Positions 1-6,004 are shown, numbered from the stretch's first letter. The stretch: DNA of 8,878 nt from Clostridiales bacterium (GCA_009785435.1 WQWG01000024.1:1-8878), one strand, 5' to 3'. Program-made: numbers and translations. The notes: generated by a model from the sequence alone, not told the origin.

Positions 1-1163
1 CCGGAGCAGAGTGCGATATTATGGGGGTACCGGCACTGAAAGACGTTGAAGTGATGTGTGAGTTGCTGAGAAGTCTTGGCGTTGCCGTTGCTGAAGATTA
101 TGCAAACAGCACGATCAAGATCAACACGCCGGAACAAGTTGCGGACGAAGCGCCGTATGAACTTGTGAAAAAAATGAGAGCGTCAGCCCTCGTCATGGGG
201 CCGCTCCTTGCGAAGATGGGAAAAGTGAGAATTCCGCTTCCGGGCGGATGCGCGATTGGCAAGAGACCGATTGATCTGCACCTGAAAGGATTTCAGGCGT
301 TGGGAGCCGAAATCATAGAAGAAGCCAACTATGTGGAAGCCAGAGCTTCTAAACTGTATGGCGCGAACGTATACCTTGACTTTCCAAGCGTAGGCGCGAC
401 CGAGAATATTATGATGGCGGCGGCGCTTGCGGATGGCGTCAGCATCATCGAAAACGTGGCAAAAGAGCCTGAAATCGTAGATCTTGCGAACTTTCTGAAT
501 AAGATGGGCGCGAAGATCAAGGGTGCAGGTACGGACACGATCAAAATAGAAGGTGTCAGCGAACTTTCGGGATGTAGACATACCGTCATCCCTGATCGAA
601 TCGAGACGGGGACATTTATGATTGCGGCAGCCATTACAAGAGGCAATATTCTTCTGAAAAATGCGCTTCCAAACCACTTAAAACCACTGATCGCGAAGCT
701 GAGAGAATGCGGCGTTTCCGTAGAGTACAATGAAGAGAGCATACTGGTCAGGGGCGATGTGGGGCAGGTTCAAGCAACCGATATCAAAACGCTTCCGTAT
801 CCGGGGTTTCCCACGGATATACAGCCTCAATTCATGTCGCTTCTTACGACGGCCAACGGCTCAAGCGTTGTGATTGAAACGGTATTTGAAAACAGGTTTA
901 TGCATGTCGCGGAACTGAACAAGATGAACGCAGACATTAAAATAGAGGGGAACAAGGCTTATATCCATCATGGAGGCAGGCCGCTTCAAGGGGCAAAGGT
1001 CGCTTGCACGGATTTGCGCGCAGGCGCGGCATTGGTTCTTGCAGGGCTTACTGCTGAGGGGACGACGGAAGTTTCCGACATTTATCACATCGAGAGAGGC
1101 TACGCGCATTTTATTGAAAAATTCCGCGGCGTCGGAGCCAACATTGTCAGAATCGAAGACTAA
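1..1163 (+). CDS. murA: UDP-N-acetylglucosamine 1-carboxyvinyltransferase (MurA), 5' end missing
   Basis: MurA transfers enolpyruvate from PEP to UDP-GlcNAc in the cytoplasm, the first committed step of peptidoglycan synthesis. The frame is open from base 3 to the window edge (GAECDI precedes the first ATG at 21), and alignment from memory to B. subtilis MurAA indicates that about 35-40 N-terminal residues, including the PEP-contacting lysine of the GAKNA motif, lie outside the window. The ATG at 21 is therefore internal. Visible hallmarks, numbered from that ATG, are KMRAS at 51-55, LPGGCAIG with the catalytic cysteine at 77 (codon 249-251), DFPSVGATEN at 120-129, PGFPTD with the active-site aspartate at 266, and DLRAGAALVLAG with the conserved arginine at 333. 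The cysteine is present, so a fosfomycin-sensitive type enzyme is expected. No terminator hairpin is visible after the TAA; spoIID converges 21 bases away. Confidence 0.97.
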   Translation, partial: GAECDIMGVPALKDVEVMCELLRSLGVAVAEDYANSTIKINTPEQVADEAPYELVKKMRASALVMGPLLAKMGKVRIPLPGGCAIGKRPIDLHLKGFQALGAEIIEEANYVEARASKLYGANVYLDFPSVGATENIMMAAALADGVSIIENVAKEPEIVDLANFLNKMGAKIKGAGTDTIKIEGVSELSGCRHTVIPDRIETGTFMIAAAITRGNILLKNALPNHLKPLIAKLRECGVSVEYNEESILVRGDVGQVQATDIKTLPYPGFPTDIQPQFMSLLTTANGSSVVIETVFENRFMHVAELNKMNADIKIEGNKAYIHHGGRPLQGAKVACTDLRAGAALVLAGLTAEGTTEVSDIYHIERGYAHFIEKFRGVGANIVRIED

Positions 1164-1184
1164 CGCATACATATCCGACTGATC

Positions 1185-2189
1185 TTAGAAAACATCTACA
1201 CCGTTATAAAAATGGGCGAGAATTTGCCTGTAATTGTAACCTTGTTTCGCCATTCCATTTGCGCCGTGCTGGCTCATACCGACACCGTGGCCAAAGCCGC
1301 TTGTTGTGATCGTAATCATGTTTCCATCCATATCCAAAGTGAAATTTGCCGACCGCAGCGCCAATGCGCTTCTGATTTCAGTACCGGCAAATGTTGCGTT
1401 TCCGACCTGTATCCGGTCGACTCTTCCACCTTGGCTTCTCGACAGGATTTGAATATTTGAATTGCTTACGGAACCGGTGGGATTGGACGGAAACCGTCTG
1501 TTCAGGGCATCCGCAAACGACGAAACCGATATGATGGTTTGTTCATCACGATGGACATCACCCTCGTGTGGGCTGTAAACACTCCTGAGATAGGGAACGG
1601 CAGAAACAAAAACATCTTCGGAGTTTTCCGTTTGGCCTCCGCTGGAGGAATGAAACAGCGCTTGGCTCACAAGCTCACCCTCAAAATACATCATTTGTCC
1701 TCTTGTTTCGTTTACCGCCTGAACAATTCTGGGCCATCCGGTTTCAAACCATTGACTTGGATGAATTTGCTCCAACTCAAAGATGCTTCGATAGACTTGG
1801 CAATGCGTGGTATCGCATAAGGAGGCGAGCGGGTGCGTGTTGTGGCTTCCTCTGCGCACTCTGGAAAAAGCGTACGTTCTCGCAGCCACGGCTTGCGCTT
1901 TGAGCGCCTCCATTTCAAAGCTGGCCGGCATTTCTCCGGCCAATACGCCTTTTATGTATTCCTCAAAATCAAGAATTTCAACGACGCCATGGGCGGCACG
2001 GAACACGTAGATTGTATCCGGCGTCGCAACGCGATTTGGGTTGATATGGCCGGGAGCGCGTACAAGCGGCTCCTGATGCACAATCGTGACAAATAAAGCA
2101 GGCAGCAGCACCAAGAAAAAAACGGCGATGCACAAGCTGATCATAAGATATTTTACGATTTGTTTGATTTGCTTTTCGTATTTTTTCAT
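1185..2189 (-). CDS. spoIID: Stage II sporulation protein D (SpoIID), engulfment lytic transglycosylase
   Basis: SpoIID cleaves glycan strands and, with SpoIIM and SpoIIP, remodels septal peptidoglycan so the mother cell can engulf the forespore. The 334-residue product is close to the usual length (about 340). It has a short basic N-terminus, one membrane anchor at about residues 13-36 and an extracytoplasmic SpoIID/LytB domain. EEYIKGVLAGEMP at 76-88 holds the catalytic glutamate (E86, equivalent to E88 of B. subtilis). CDTTHCQVY at 125-133 is the Cys/His cluster linked to zinc in clostridial SpoIID. SSSGG at 181-185 and GFGHGVGMSQHGA at 298-310 are family signatures. The ATG at 2189 follows GAGGG by four bases. 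In B. subtilis spoIID lies directly downstream of murAA on the same strand; here it is inverted and convergent with murA. SpoIID genes are usually sigma-E dependent, but I could not find a convincing sigma-E promoter upstream. Confidence 0.97.
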   Translation of the reverse strand: MKKYEKQIKQIVKYLMISLCIAVFFLVLLPALFVTIVHQEPLVRAPGHINPNRVATPDTIYVFRAAHGVVEILDFEEYIKGVLAGEMPASFEMEALKAQAVAARTYAFSRVRRGSHNTHPLASLCDTTHCQVYRSIFELEQIHPSQWFETGWPRIVQAVNETRGQMMYFEGELVSQALFHSSSGGQTENSEDVFVSAVPYLRSVYSPHEGDVHRDEQTIISVSSFADALNRRFPSNPTGSVSNSNIQILSRSQGGRVDRIQVGNATFAGTEIRSALALRSANFTLDMDGNMITITTSGFGHGVGMSQHGANGMAKQGYNYRQILAHFYNGVDVF

Positions 2190-2254
2190 TTTTCCCTCAT
2201 TGCAGTCATAAAAAATCGTTTTTGGACAACGTTACAATCAATATATTACGTTGC

Positions 2255-2295
2255 AAAAAAAATATACGCCCCTTTTCGCATGAAAGAAGCGTATC
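2255..2295 (-). terminator. Intrinsic terminator of the padR/DUF4097 operon
   Basis: On the - strand a 12-bp stem (ATACGC then TTC, TTT pairing with AAA, GGG, GCGTAT, including two G-U pairs) closes a 7-base loop between 2264 and 2294 and is followed, after AT, by eight T residues (A-tract 2255-2262 on the + strand). It starts 18 bases after the stop codon of the DUF4097 gene and lies before spoIID, so it should separate the two - strand transcription units. Confidence 0.85.
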
Positions 2296-2312
2296 TTTGA
2301 TTTTATTTTTTC

Positions 2313-3269
2313 TTATCTCCGTAACTCAAAGATCGAAATCCTGCCGCTACCGGTTGAGAGGTTAAACTGCGCGTCCGCGCCGCTTTGGGTCGTGATGGGC
2401 AGTTCACTTGTAAACCTGCCCGAGCGAGTCGAGTATTGCACGCCAACCGTACCCTCACGGGGTACAGTGAGTTCGATTCTGCCGGAGGTCGTCTGTGCTA
2501 CCACACGTTCAGGGGTAATCTGACTGACGATCACGAGCCGTCCCGATGTGCTTCGCGCATCCACCTCGCCAAAGCTGCCGAGCAGCTCATGTCTGCCGGA
2601 GATTGTATGCGTACGAAGACTTTGCGTCTCGGTACCCAAAACGTTAATCCGTCCGGAGGTTGTGGCGGCGTCGATTGTTTGTGCGGTGATGTCACGCAGC
2701 TCGATTCGCCCCGAAGTTGTCGTAGCGCTTAGATGCTCTGCCGTGATGCGATCAAGCTCAATCCGTCCGGAGATTGTACTCGCTGAGAAGTCTGTCGATT
2801 GGATATGGCCGGCCACAATGCGTCCGGAGACCGTACTCACATGGAAATGGTCAAAATTCCGGCTTGGTATCAAGACTTCTAATTGTTTCGTCGGCATATT
2901 GCCTATTCGCGTGCCAAGCGTCCGCTCGACAAATCGTATCGTAAGCGTACCATCGTCTGCATTGAACCATAGCGCCTCATTCTCTCGTAAATCGCGCCGG
3001 GAAAGCTCGGTGATGATGATTTCGTCGCCGGAATGTGTTCCAATGGTGACTCTGCCCGATGTCCAGTCAATATCCAAATTGTCGATGTTGTCCGCCGGAA
3101 CACGGTGTGTTGCAACAACATCGAATCGGCCAAGACCGGGTTCGAAACCAAGTCCGATGCCACCAAATACGTTGCTCAAAAGAAGCCAGACAAGAAGTCC
3201 CGACAGTGCAAGAGCGCTAATGGCCCAGCAGATAACGGTTATGAGTTTTGTTTTATTCAATGTATTCAC
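2313..3269 (-). CDS. Membrane-anchored DUF4097-family beta-solenoid protein
   Basis: A 318-residue protein of the DUF4097 family (putative adhesin / YvlB-like beta-solenoid); molecular function unknown. One hydrophobic segment at about residues 9-33 would act as a signal anchor and place the rest outside the membrane. The outer part is built of short beta-strand repeats ending in SGR. The tripeptide occurs ten times, at residues 71, 148, 167, 186, 205, 224, 242, 262, 283 and 308, with an exact 19-residue step from 148 to 224. The start is GTG at 3269, overlapping the stop of the upstream gene (GTGA), which suggests translational coupling; AGAGGG is only two to three bases from that GTG, so a TTG at 3260 is a less likely alternative. 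It is the last gene of the PadR operon and is followed by an intrinsic terminator. Related proteins are often found with PadR and DUF1700-like genes and are thought to act in envelope sensing or stress; that role is inferred. Confidence 0.9.
   Translation of the reverse strand: MNTLNKTKLITVICWAISALALSGLLVWLLLSNVFGGIGLGFEPGLGRFDVVATHRVPADNIDNLDIDWTSGRVTIGTHSGDEIIITELSRRDLRENEALWFNADDGTLTIRFVERTLGTRIGNMPTKQLEVLIPSRNFDHFHVSTVSGRIVAGHIQSTDFSASTISGRIELDRITAEHLSATTTSGRIELRDITAQTIDAATTSGRINVLGTETQSLRTHTISGRHELLGSFGEVDARSTSGRLVIVSQITPERVVAQTTSGRIELTVPREGTVGVQYSTRSGRFTSELPITTQSGADAQFNLSTGSGRISIFELRR
2340..2828 (-). repeat. Degenerate 57-bp (19-residue) coding repeats ending in SGR
   Basis: Within the DUF4097 gene the codons for (S/T)(T/I)SGR recur every 57 bases between residues 148 and 224, then at spacings of 18, 20, 21 and 25 residues. 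On the + strand this appears as recurring ccgtccggag / cgccccgaag-like blocks. The repeats fit rungs of a beta-solenoid. They have diverged in nucleotide sequence, so they are protein-structural repeats rather than recent tandem duplications. Confidence 0.85.
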
Positions 3270-3946
3270 TTCCCTCTATTTTTTCTCATTGCAACAAAGA
3301 CGTTGATGAGCGACTCCACAAGCCCGCCGACCACGAAGATAATCCAACTCACATGCCATGCGCCCGTTGTGAAGCTGATCACAAAATAGAGCACCACAAT
3401 GAGTGTCCACAGAGCCGACGAGATTGCGCGGCGCATTTGCTTGTATTCTTGTGTTTCAGACTGCCACTCTTTAAATTCTTCGATCATGGTGTCCGCTTCC
3501 CGGACGGGCTTCGGCTTTGTCATGCTGTTATAGACCAAAAGGCCTGTCGCAGAGGCGACCATGATGATAAACAGCGGAACGCCAAGGAGAGACGCAAGTC
3601 CAATATCCAGTCCATCAAGGATCAGGATTGGCAAGACACTCAGGATGTAGAGCATTACCGCAGCAGCTGTCAGCATGGCCGATTTGCGTCTTGCTTTTTC
3701 ATGTCGTTCCAGTTCCGGATCGGAGAGAAATCCCTCTTCCAGCTGTTGCAGTAAGGTACTCACATCGCCGATTCCGGCAATGGCAATATTAAATGCGGCC
3801 TCCGGTGTTTTTCCCTCGTTCAAGAGATCTCCGTACTTATCGTTTAAATTTTGCAGCATTTCCTCTTTGAGCTCAACTGCTTTTCTTGTTGGTTTTGTCT
3901 CTTCAAAAAGCGACTCAACGTATCTGCGCAACTTATCTTCCATCAT
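3266..3946 (-). CDS. Four-helix membrane protein with permease-prefix / DUF1700-like (HAAS-like) N-terminal domain
   Basis: A 226-residue protein. Residues 1-72 are a soluble helical domain (MEDKLRRYVESL at 2-13, then GKTPEAAFNIAIAGIGD at 45-61) resembling the permease prefix / DUF1700 (HAAS-like) domain commonly encoded next to PadR regulators. A basic linker at about 80-89 leads into four predicted membrane helices at about 90-110, 115-139, 175-193 and 199-219, with a charged loop (about 144-174) between the second and third. Start: ATG at 3946, seven bases after GGAGG, overlapping the padR stop as ATGA; its own stop overlaps the next start as GTGA. The arrangement implies stoichiometric translation with the regulator and the DUF4097 protein. 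A signalling or scaffold role coupling membrane state to PadR is inference; no enzymatic motif is visible. Confidence 0.88.
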   Translation of the reverse strand: MMEDKLRRYVESLFEETKPTRKAVELKEEMLQNLNDKYGDLLNEGKTPEAAFNIAIAGIGDVSTLLQQLEEGFLSDPELERHEKARRKSAMLTAAAVMLYILSVLPILILDGLDIGLASLLGVPLFIIMVASATGLLVYNSMTKPKPVREADTMIEEFKEWQSETQEYKQMRRAISSALWTLIVVLYFVISFTTGAWHVSWIIFVVGGLVESLINVFVAMRKNRGK

Positions 3947-4281
3947 TCATTTTCCTCCAGTTGAATTAATTGTTCAATCATATTTTTGGCGTTTTGCCAC
4001 TCGGCGATCAGCGTCCGATAGGCACCTTGCCCTGAATCGGTAATGCTGTAATATCGCCTGCGTGCGCCGGTTTGTTCATCGCCCCAATAAGACGAAATGT
4101 ACCCTGCCTGTTCCAGCCGGCGAAACGCGGTGTAGAGCGTGGCTTCTTTGAGCTCATATCTGCCGCCGGTTTTTTGCTGGATTGACTTGTTGATCTCATA
4201 ACCATAATTGTCGCCGCCCATCAGGCACGCAAGGATAATGGTATCCGTATGTCCACGGATTAAGTCAGATGCAATAGACAT
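3943..4281 (-). CDS. PadR-family transcriptional regulator
   Basis: A 112-residue PadR winged-helix protein. Residues after MSIASDLIRGHTD give the first helix and ILACL core; GYEI and the ELKEATLYTAFRRLEQAGYI stretch form the recognition helix and wing, followed by GARRRYYSIT (wing) and a C-terminal helix (about 90-112) for dimerisation, the short subfamily layout. I chose the ATG at 4281 because AAAGGAG sits seven bases upstream (4289-4295); the frame stays open to an ATG at 4332, but that lies inside the promoter and has no Shine-Dalgarno. It is the first gene of a three-gene overlapping operon, which is the usual context for PadR proteins that repress their own operon. The inducer is unknown. 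An inverted repeat across the promoter is a candidate operator. Confidence 0.95.
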   Translation of the reverse strand: MSIASDLIRGHTDTIILACLMGGDNYGYEINKSIQQKTGGRYELKEATLYTAFRRLEQAGYISSYWGDEQTGARRRYYSITDSGQGAYRTLIAEWQNAKNMIEQLIQLEENE

Positions 4282-4288
4282 GGATTTA

Positions 4289-4295
4289 CTCCTTT
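4289..4295 (-). promoter_or_regulatory. Shine-Dalgarno fixing the padR start
   Basis: AAAGGAG on the - strand lies seven bases before the ATG at 4281. It decides between this start and an in-frame ATG 51 bases upstream. Confidence 0.85.
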
Positions 4296-4305
4296 CGATA
4301 TACAT

Positions 4306-4336
4306 TAGTATGCCTATATATATTAATGCCATACTA
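4306..4336. promoter_or_regulatory. Candidate PadR operator: TAGTATG - N17 - CATACTA
   Basis: Perfect 7-bp inverted repeat (4306-4312 and 4330-4336) with a centre-to-centre spacing of 24 bases, about two helical turns. It brackets the putative -10 of the padR promoter, so a dimer bound here would block RNA polymerase. Direct repeats of ATGCC (4310, 4326) and ATACT lie inside or beside it. The assignment to PadR is inferred from position, not from a known consensus. Confidence 0.5.
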
Positions 4337-4351
4337 TACTTCGCCTGTCAA
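4322..4351 (-). promoter_or_regulatory. Promoter of the padR operon
   Basis: On the - strand a consensus TTGACA (4351-4346) is separated by 18 bases from ATTAAT (4327-4322), a four-of-six -10 match. Initiation near 4315 would give a leader of about 33 bases with the padR Shine-Dalgarno in it. The -35 is strong and the -10 imperfect, as in many repressed promoters. Confidence 0.6.
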
Positions 4352-4368
4352 GGTATATTATGAAAAAA

Positions 4369-4398
4369 ATTGTACTTTCCATAAATTCGTGGTACAAT
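4369..4398 (+). promoter_or_regulatory. Sigma-A-like promoter of the 144-residue protein gene; symmetric on both strands
   Basis: TTGTAC (4370-4375), 17-base spacer, TACAAT (4393-4398). The start point would be near 4405, which excludes an upstream in-frame ATG at 4360 and supports the start at 4447. The boxes are the arms of a perfect inverted repeat, ATTGTAC-N16-GTACAAT, so the - strand reads the same -35, spacing and -10, pointing toward padR. Confidence 0.75.
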
Positions 4399-4446
4399 AA
4401 CCTCATTAAAGATTGCATCACAAGAGATTTGAAAGGAAAAGCACAT

Positions 4447-4881
4447 ATGCATTCAACACAAGGTAGGGTGGCTGTACCGGAAAGCCTCAAAACGATTTTT
4501 ATATGCGTCGAATCATATGAAGATTTCTGCATCAAGGGTTTGCTCTATCATAATTCATTTGATGAGGGTCAAAAATTTGAAAACCTGATGCAGCTATTGC
4601 TGATGCTTGAAAAAATACAGGAAGATATGGGATTTCCGAGAGCGACGACTGAAAAACGCGGATTCCAAAGTTTTAAAAGCGCGCATAAAGAAATCGGAAC
4701 AATGGACAACGTATTTAACGTACAGAACGTAAAAGGGAAAGTGGCAACATTTAAAGTGAGGATCATGTTTAGACAAAACGCAAGCTGGCAAGGCTCCGTG
4801 TCATGGATGGAGGGCAATCGTACAGAACCCTTTAGAAGTACGCTGGAGTTGCTCATGTTGATGCATAGTGCAATGTCGTAA
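4447..4881 (+). CDS. Conserved clostridial-type protein of unknown function, 144 residues
   Basis: I do not recognise a named family, though the C-terminal pattern (FRQNASWQGSVSWMEG, then FRSTLELLMLMHSA) resembles small uncharacterised proteins I associate with Clostridia. The protein is soluble, with no signal peptide or membrane segment. A first part (about 15-65) is a beta-strand followed by helical sequence rich in Leu and Met. A central basic stretch precedes a strand pair KVATFKVRIMFRQ / WQGSVSWMEG, and a C-terminal amphipathic helix ends the chain. The paired tryptophans around GSVSW suggest a small beta-barrel or PilZ-like fold, which is a guess. The start at 4447 has AAAGGA nine bases upstream and lies downstream of the promoter; the frame extends upstream to 4360, but that ATG precedes the likely transcription start. 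It is divergent from padR and ends just before a terminator hairpin. Confidence 0.85.
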   Translation: MHSTQGRVAVPESLKTIFICVESYEDFCIKGLLYHNSFDEGQKFENLMQLLLMLEKIQEDMGFPRATTEKRGFQSFKSAHKEIGTMDNVFNVQNVKGKVATFKVRIMFRQNASWQGSVSWMEGNRTEPFRSTLELLMLMHSAMS

Positions 4882-4917
4882 ACGTAAGGTTAGAAAATAA
4901 TCGAAAAAAATGAACAC

Positions 4918-4957
4918 AAAACACCCCATGTGCATAGGTTACAAGGGGTGTTTTTTT
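4918..4957 (+). terminator. Intrinsic terminator overlapping the start of the GH18 gene
   Basis: A 10-bp perfect stem, AAAACACCCC (4918-4927) with GGGGTGTTTT (4945-4954), and a T-tract at 4951-4957; the loop can pair three more bases (TGT/ACA). It lies 36 bases after the stop of the 144-residue protein gene. The T-tract runs directly into the ATG at 4958, so the same element controls or limits read-through into the glycosidase gene. Confidence 0.8.
4943..4950 (+). promoter_or_regulatory. Shine-Dalgarno of the GH18 gene, embedded in the terminator stem
   Basis: AAGGGGTG, one base short of AAGGAGGTG, lies seven bases before the ATG at 4958. All of GGGGTG is the 3' arm of the hairpin, so the folded RNA would hide the ribosome site. 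Confidence 0.6.
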
Positions 4958-5959
4958 ATGAGTGATTTAAAAAAATTACAAAAGGAAACGATCATTGTGA
5001 ACGGGTATGCATATCCGTTTATCCGAAATGATGTACTGGAAGAATGGATGCAAGACCTTACGTTTCTCTTGACGTTTAGTTATGGCATAACACCGGACGG
5101 CGATTTGATCGACCTCAATGACGAGGAGCTGATCAGGGTTTCGCTCGAAAACGGAGTCAAGCCTCTGATGGTCGTAGCGCCGTTTAATGAAGCAGGCGAA
5201 TTTAGCGCTGAATTGGCGCATGCGGTTTTGATCAATCCGGAAGCTCGAGAAAGGCTTCTGAACAATATCCTTGCGACGTTACAAAACAAGGGCTTGTACG
5301 GAGTGGATTTTGACTTTGAATTTATGTACGGAGCGGACAGGGATTTCTATACAAGCTTTATCGAAGAAGCTGCCGTCAAACTCAATCGTGAGGGATATTT
5401 GGTCAGCATAGCGATCGCACCGAAAACATCAGCGGAACAAAAGGGGATTTTGTATGAAGCCCATGATTACGTTGGGCTTGGCCAAGCGGCAAATCTAATT
5501 TTGCTGATGACCTATGATTGGGGCTACGTGTATGGCCCGCCGATGGCTGTATCTCCGCTGGATAAAGTACAGGAGGTTTTGGATTACGCAGTAACCGCAA
5601 TCCCGCCTGAAAAAATACTGATGGGAATACCGAATTATGCATATGACTGGACATTGCCGTACATAGAGGGCGAGGGAAGAGCGGAAAAAGTAACGCATAT
5701 CGAAGCGGCGGAAAGAGCCGCGCGGTATGGCGCTGAAATACAATTTGATGAGGCGGCTCAAGTACCCTATTATTACTACGTTGATGAACTGGGAAACACG
5801 CATGTCGTCTGGTTTGAAGACGCAAGAAGCATACGGGCGAAGCTTGAACTCGTTTCCGAATACGGGCTTGCCGGCGTCGGCGTCTGGAACGTCATGGATC
5901 CGTTTCCCATATTCTCCGAGGCGCTTCATTCCATGTATAACGTATTGAAAATAAGGTAG
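4958..5959 (+). CDS. GH18 glycosidase, SleL/YaaH-like spore cortex-type N-acetylglucosaminidase without LysM
   Basis: GH18 domain protein most like the catalytic part of SleL/YaaH, which cleaves spore cortex fragments during germination. From the ATG at 4958 it has 333 residues. VNGYAYPFI (14-22) opens the barrel; GVDFDFEF (115-122) carries the catalytic DxE pair D119/E121; IAIAPKTSAEQKG (151-163), MTYDWG (184-189), GPPMAVSP (193-200), YDWTLPY (229-235), VVWFEDARSI (283-292) and VGVWN (307-311) are SleL-type blocks. YaaH and SleL have two N-terminal LysM domains; here there are none, and no signal peptide, consistent with a mother-cell-made spore protein that reaches the coat without the Sec pathway, or with a cytoplasmic enzyme. 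The frame opens at 4910, but that start has no ribosome site and lies ahead of the terminator stem; 4958 has AAGGGGTG at seven bases. Its substrate is inferred. Confidence 0.9.
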   Translation: MSDLKKLQKETIIVNGYAYPFIRNDVLEEWMQDLTFLLTFSYGITPDGDLIDLNDEELIRVSLENGVKPLMVVAPFNEAGEFSAELAHAVLINPEARERLLNNILATLQNKGLYGVDFDFEFMYGADRDFYTSFIEEAAVKLNREGYLVSIAIAPKTSAEQKGILYEAHDYVGLGQAANLILLMTYDWGYVYGPPMAVSPLDKVQEVLDYAVTAIPPEKILMGIPNYAYDWTLPYIEGEGRAEKVTHIEAAERAARYGAEIQFDEAAQVPYYYYVDELGNTHVVWFEDARSIRAKLELVSEYGLAGVGVWNVMDPFPIFSEALHSMYNVLKIR

Positions 5960-5970
5960 AAATGATATTT

Positions 5971-5998
5971 TTGGTTTTGCTGACATCAGCAAAACCAA
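5971..5998. terminator. Strong hairpin between convergent GH18 and sirtuin genes
   Basis: TTGGTTTTGCTG - ACAT - CAGCAAAACCAA, a 12-bp perfect stem with a four-base loop, 12 bases after the GH18 stop and 6 bases past the sirtuin stop. Neither strand has a good T-tract after the stem (AATTCC on +, AAAAATATC on -), so it may terminate weakly or serve as a 3' stabilising hairpin for both transcripts. Confidence 0.5.
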
Positions 5999-6004
5999 TT
6001 CCGG

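Noticed and set aside
183..742. Two - strand open frames inside murA
   Set aside because: Both overlap conserved MurA sequence and lack ribosome sites.
2190..2254. Sigma-E promoter for spoIID
   Set aside because: TAATATA-like bases exist, but no CATACAAT-like -10 at 13-15 bases; the best match is about half the positions.
2340..2828. CRISPR array
   Set aside because: The repeats are degenerate, in frame, 57 bases apart and fully coding; there are no identical direct repeats with unique spacers.
2548..3306. Long + strand open frame with repeated IRPE-like blocks opposite the DUF4097 gene
   Set aside because: It is the antisense reading of the SGR repeats, which keeps the frame open; it has no ribosome site and no recognisable domain.
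4282..4332. N-terminal extension of PadR from an ATG at 4332
   Set aside because: It lies in the promoter and operator region; a good Shine-Dalgarno marks 4281.
5495..5998. Long - strand open frame opposite the GH18 gene
   Set aside because: Shadow of a gene with clear GH18 motifs; composition is unlike a real protein and there is no ribosome site.
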